Notes under the pieces: model-generated | The model's database searches: none | The model's input: only the letters and a program-made list of their open reading frames with translations | What the model was told of the DNA's origin: nothing | Shown: positions 62,737 to 64,000 of the stretch, piece by piece | Layout: every line of letters begins with the position of its first letter | How positions within the stretch are numbered: the stretch's first letter is position 1 | From: Stenotrophomonas sp. UBA2629 | Lineage (GTDB): Bacteria; Pseudomonadota; Gammaproteobacteria; Xanthomonadales; Xanthomonadaceae | Length of the DNA stretch: 64,000 nt | Assembly (NCBI GenBank): GCA_002359895.1 | Contig: DEOB01000010.1 | Location: 1,056,125-1,120,124 of the forward strand | Direction: 5' to 3' | Made by a program: the position numbers and the translations under genes

Positions 62737-63858
62737 ATGCTCACCCTCGTATTAGTGGTGATCCTGGCTGCGCTCGTCTTCGAGTTCATCAATGGGTTCC
62801 ACGACACCGCCAACTCCATCGCCACCGTGGTGGCGACCAAGGTGTTGTCGCCCGGTTGGGCGGTGATGATGGCCGCTTTCATGAACCTGATCGGTGCGCT
62901 GACCGGTACGGCAGTGGCGCTGACCATCGCCAACGGCCTGCTCAACACCGATGTGATCGACGTGACGCCGCAGGTCATCCTGTGTGCGCTGCTCGGCGGC
63001 ATCGTGTGGAACCTGATCACGTGGTGGAAAGGTCTGCCGTCCTCGTCGTCACACGCATTGATTGGTGGCCTGTGTGGCGCTGGTCTGGCCGCTGCGCACA
63101 ACAATTGGGATGCCTTGATCTGGTCGCAGAACGTCGGCAACTGGGCGCAGAACAAGGGCCTGTTGTGGAAGGTGTTCGTGCCGATGATCACCTCGCCGTT
63201 GGCCGGCTTCCTGCTGGGTATCGTGGTGATGTGCCTGCTGTGGGGCATCATCGCGCTGATGGCGCGTGCCGGTGGCCTGCTGCAGCGTATGGCGCGGCCG
63301 CGTTGGGTCAACATGTTCTTCGGCAAGGCGCAGATCGTGTCGGCCGCTTACATGGGCTTTGCCCACGGCCACAACGACGCGCAGAAGACCATGGGCATCA
63401 TCGCCATGACCCTGATCGGTGCCGAGGCAACCGGTGCGTTGAACGACCTGCCATCGTGGCTGGCCTTCATGCATCCGGACGCACATGCCGGTGAGGGCAT
63501 TGCGATGTGGATCGTGCTGACCTGTGCGGTGGTGATGGCTGCCGGTACCGCTTCGGGCGGCTGGAAGATCATCAAGACGCTGGGCCACAAGATGGTCAAG
63601 CTGCACCCGATTCACGGCTTTGCCGCTGAGACCAGCTCGGCAACGGTGCTGACCGTGGCTGCGCACTTCGGTATGCCGGTGTCGACCACGCACAGCATCT
63701 CCACCGCGATCATGGGCGTTGGCTTTGCCAAGAACCCCAAGTCGCTGCGTCTGGGCGTGATCGAGCGCATCATCTGGGCGTGGATCCTGACGATCCCGGC
63801 CGCTGGTGGCTGCGCGTACCTGATCCTGAAAGCGTTTCAGATGGTGGGTTGGAGCTGA
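62737..63858 (+). CDS. pit: Pit-family low-affinity inorganic phosphate transporter
   Basis: The 373-residue protein has about ten hydrophobic segments and two PHO4 repeats. Signatures are FEFINGFHDTANSIATVVATKVLSP and GFAHGHNDAQKTMGIIAMTLI, with VSTTHSISTAIMGVGFA near the end. It takes up phosphate, or metal-phosphate, with protons. ATG 62737 gives the family start. A strong terminator follows 26 bases after the stop. Confidence 0.93.
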   Translation: MLTLVLVVILAALVFEFINGFHDTANSIATVVATKVLSPGWAVMMAAFMNLIGALTGTAVALTIANGLLNTDVIDVTPQVILCALLGGIVWNLITWWKGLPSSSSHALIGGLCGAGLAAAHNNWDALIWSQNVGNWAQNKGLLWKVFVPMITSPLAGFLLGIVVMCLLWGIIALMARAGGLLQRMARPRWVNMFFGKAQIVSAAYMGFAHGHNDAQKTMGIIAMTLIGAEATGALNDLPSWLAFMHPDAHAGEGIAMWIVLTCAVVMAAGTASGGWKIIKTLGHKMVKLHPIHGFAAETSSATVLTVAAHFGMPVSTTHSISTAIMGVGFAKNPKSLRLGVIERIIWAWILTIPAAGGCAYLILKAFQMVGWS

Positions 63859-63884
63859 ACTGCTTCGGTCAACCGGATGACAGA

Positions 63885-63910
63885 AACCCGCCAGCGATGG
63901 CGGGTTTTTT
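63885..63910 (+). terminator. Terminator of the Pit operon
   Basis: A 9-bp stem AACCCGCCA (63885-63893) with complement (63898-63906), GCGA loop, ends in six T residues. Nothing is seen in the last 90 bases of the window. Confidence 0.9.
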
Positions 63911-64000
63911 GTTGGGCGCCAGTTGGGCTGCTGGGCGATGCGGCAGGTGTGGGATTCCTGGAGGATGTGCGCGCCAACGGGGCGTGGGTAATGCGATGCG

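Overview
The window is a high-GC gammaproteobacterial chromosome segment, about 61 genes, densely packed on both strands. Gene content and order (maf-rng-yhdP-tldD, darP beside pmbA, a fimT-pilV-pilW-pilX-pilY1-pilE cluster, a CcoG/hemN pair, short TCATCCGCCCC-type inverted repeats) suggest the family Xanthomonadaceae, probably Stenotrophomonas or a close relative. The genus is inference from protein style, not a search.

Layout. 1-1073: end of ppnN. 1254-2273 (-): LytS/FimS-type histidine kinase, divergent from a six-gene type IV minor pilin operon (2389-8964). 9204-11018 (-): TonB-like protein and a SIMPL-domain protein. 11152-18683 (+): the conserved maf-rng-yhdP-tldD block, then a 170-bp inverted repeat, darP (-) and pmbA/tldE (+). 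21218-24173: DUF4870 protein, then ispA, xseB and tilS on the minus strand. 24269-26499 (-): lipoprotein alkaline phosphatase plus a translationally coupled secreted protein. 26649-27971: dicarboxylate/cation symporter.

28091-35450 is the most interesting segment: a complete Fap-like functional amyloid operon. It has an A-position protein, a three-repeat FapB-like minor subunit, a three-repeat FapC-like major subunit, a C39-type protease (FapD), FapE, and a coiled-coil outer-membrane channel (FapF). In front lies a near-consensus sigma-54 promoter with repeated CTGTAACAG-type sites about 70 to 190 bp upstream of it. A convergent VpsR/FleQ-type sigma-54 activator closes the locus. Three hairpins separate the major-subunit gene from the protease gene.

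35647-42662: two NlpC/P60 hydrolases, SlyD, a DUF418 membrane protein, glutathione reductase preceded by a 23-codon overlapping ORF, a DMT exporter, an alkyltransferase-like (ATL) protein and a rhomboid protease. 42804-46231: tRNA-Asn, an orphan FimT-like pseudopilin, uvrB, tRNA-Val and an apparent integrase-tail scar abutting that tRNA. 46232-48460 is a large secreted arylsulfatase. 49569-52513: a shortened CcoG and a small membrane protein divergent from hemN, with two FNR/Anr-type boxes between them. 52584 onward: tRNA-Leu, a TviB/WbpA-type nucleotide-sugar dehydrogenase, a GltB-like flavoprotein, an HI0933-type flavoprotein with an FKBP lipoprotein, trhO, a luciferase-like oxidoreductase, an ExoD-family protein, a CNNM/CorC protein, and a Pit phosphate transporter with its DUF47 partner.

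Most of the window is ordinary core genome. The surface-structure loci (minor pilins with PilY1, the Fap-like amyloid) and the sulfatase beside a tRNA scar are the accessory or adaptive parts. No CRISPR array, insertion sequence or intact prophage was seen.
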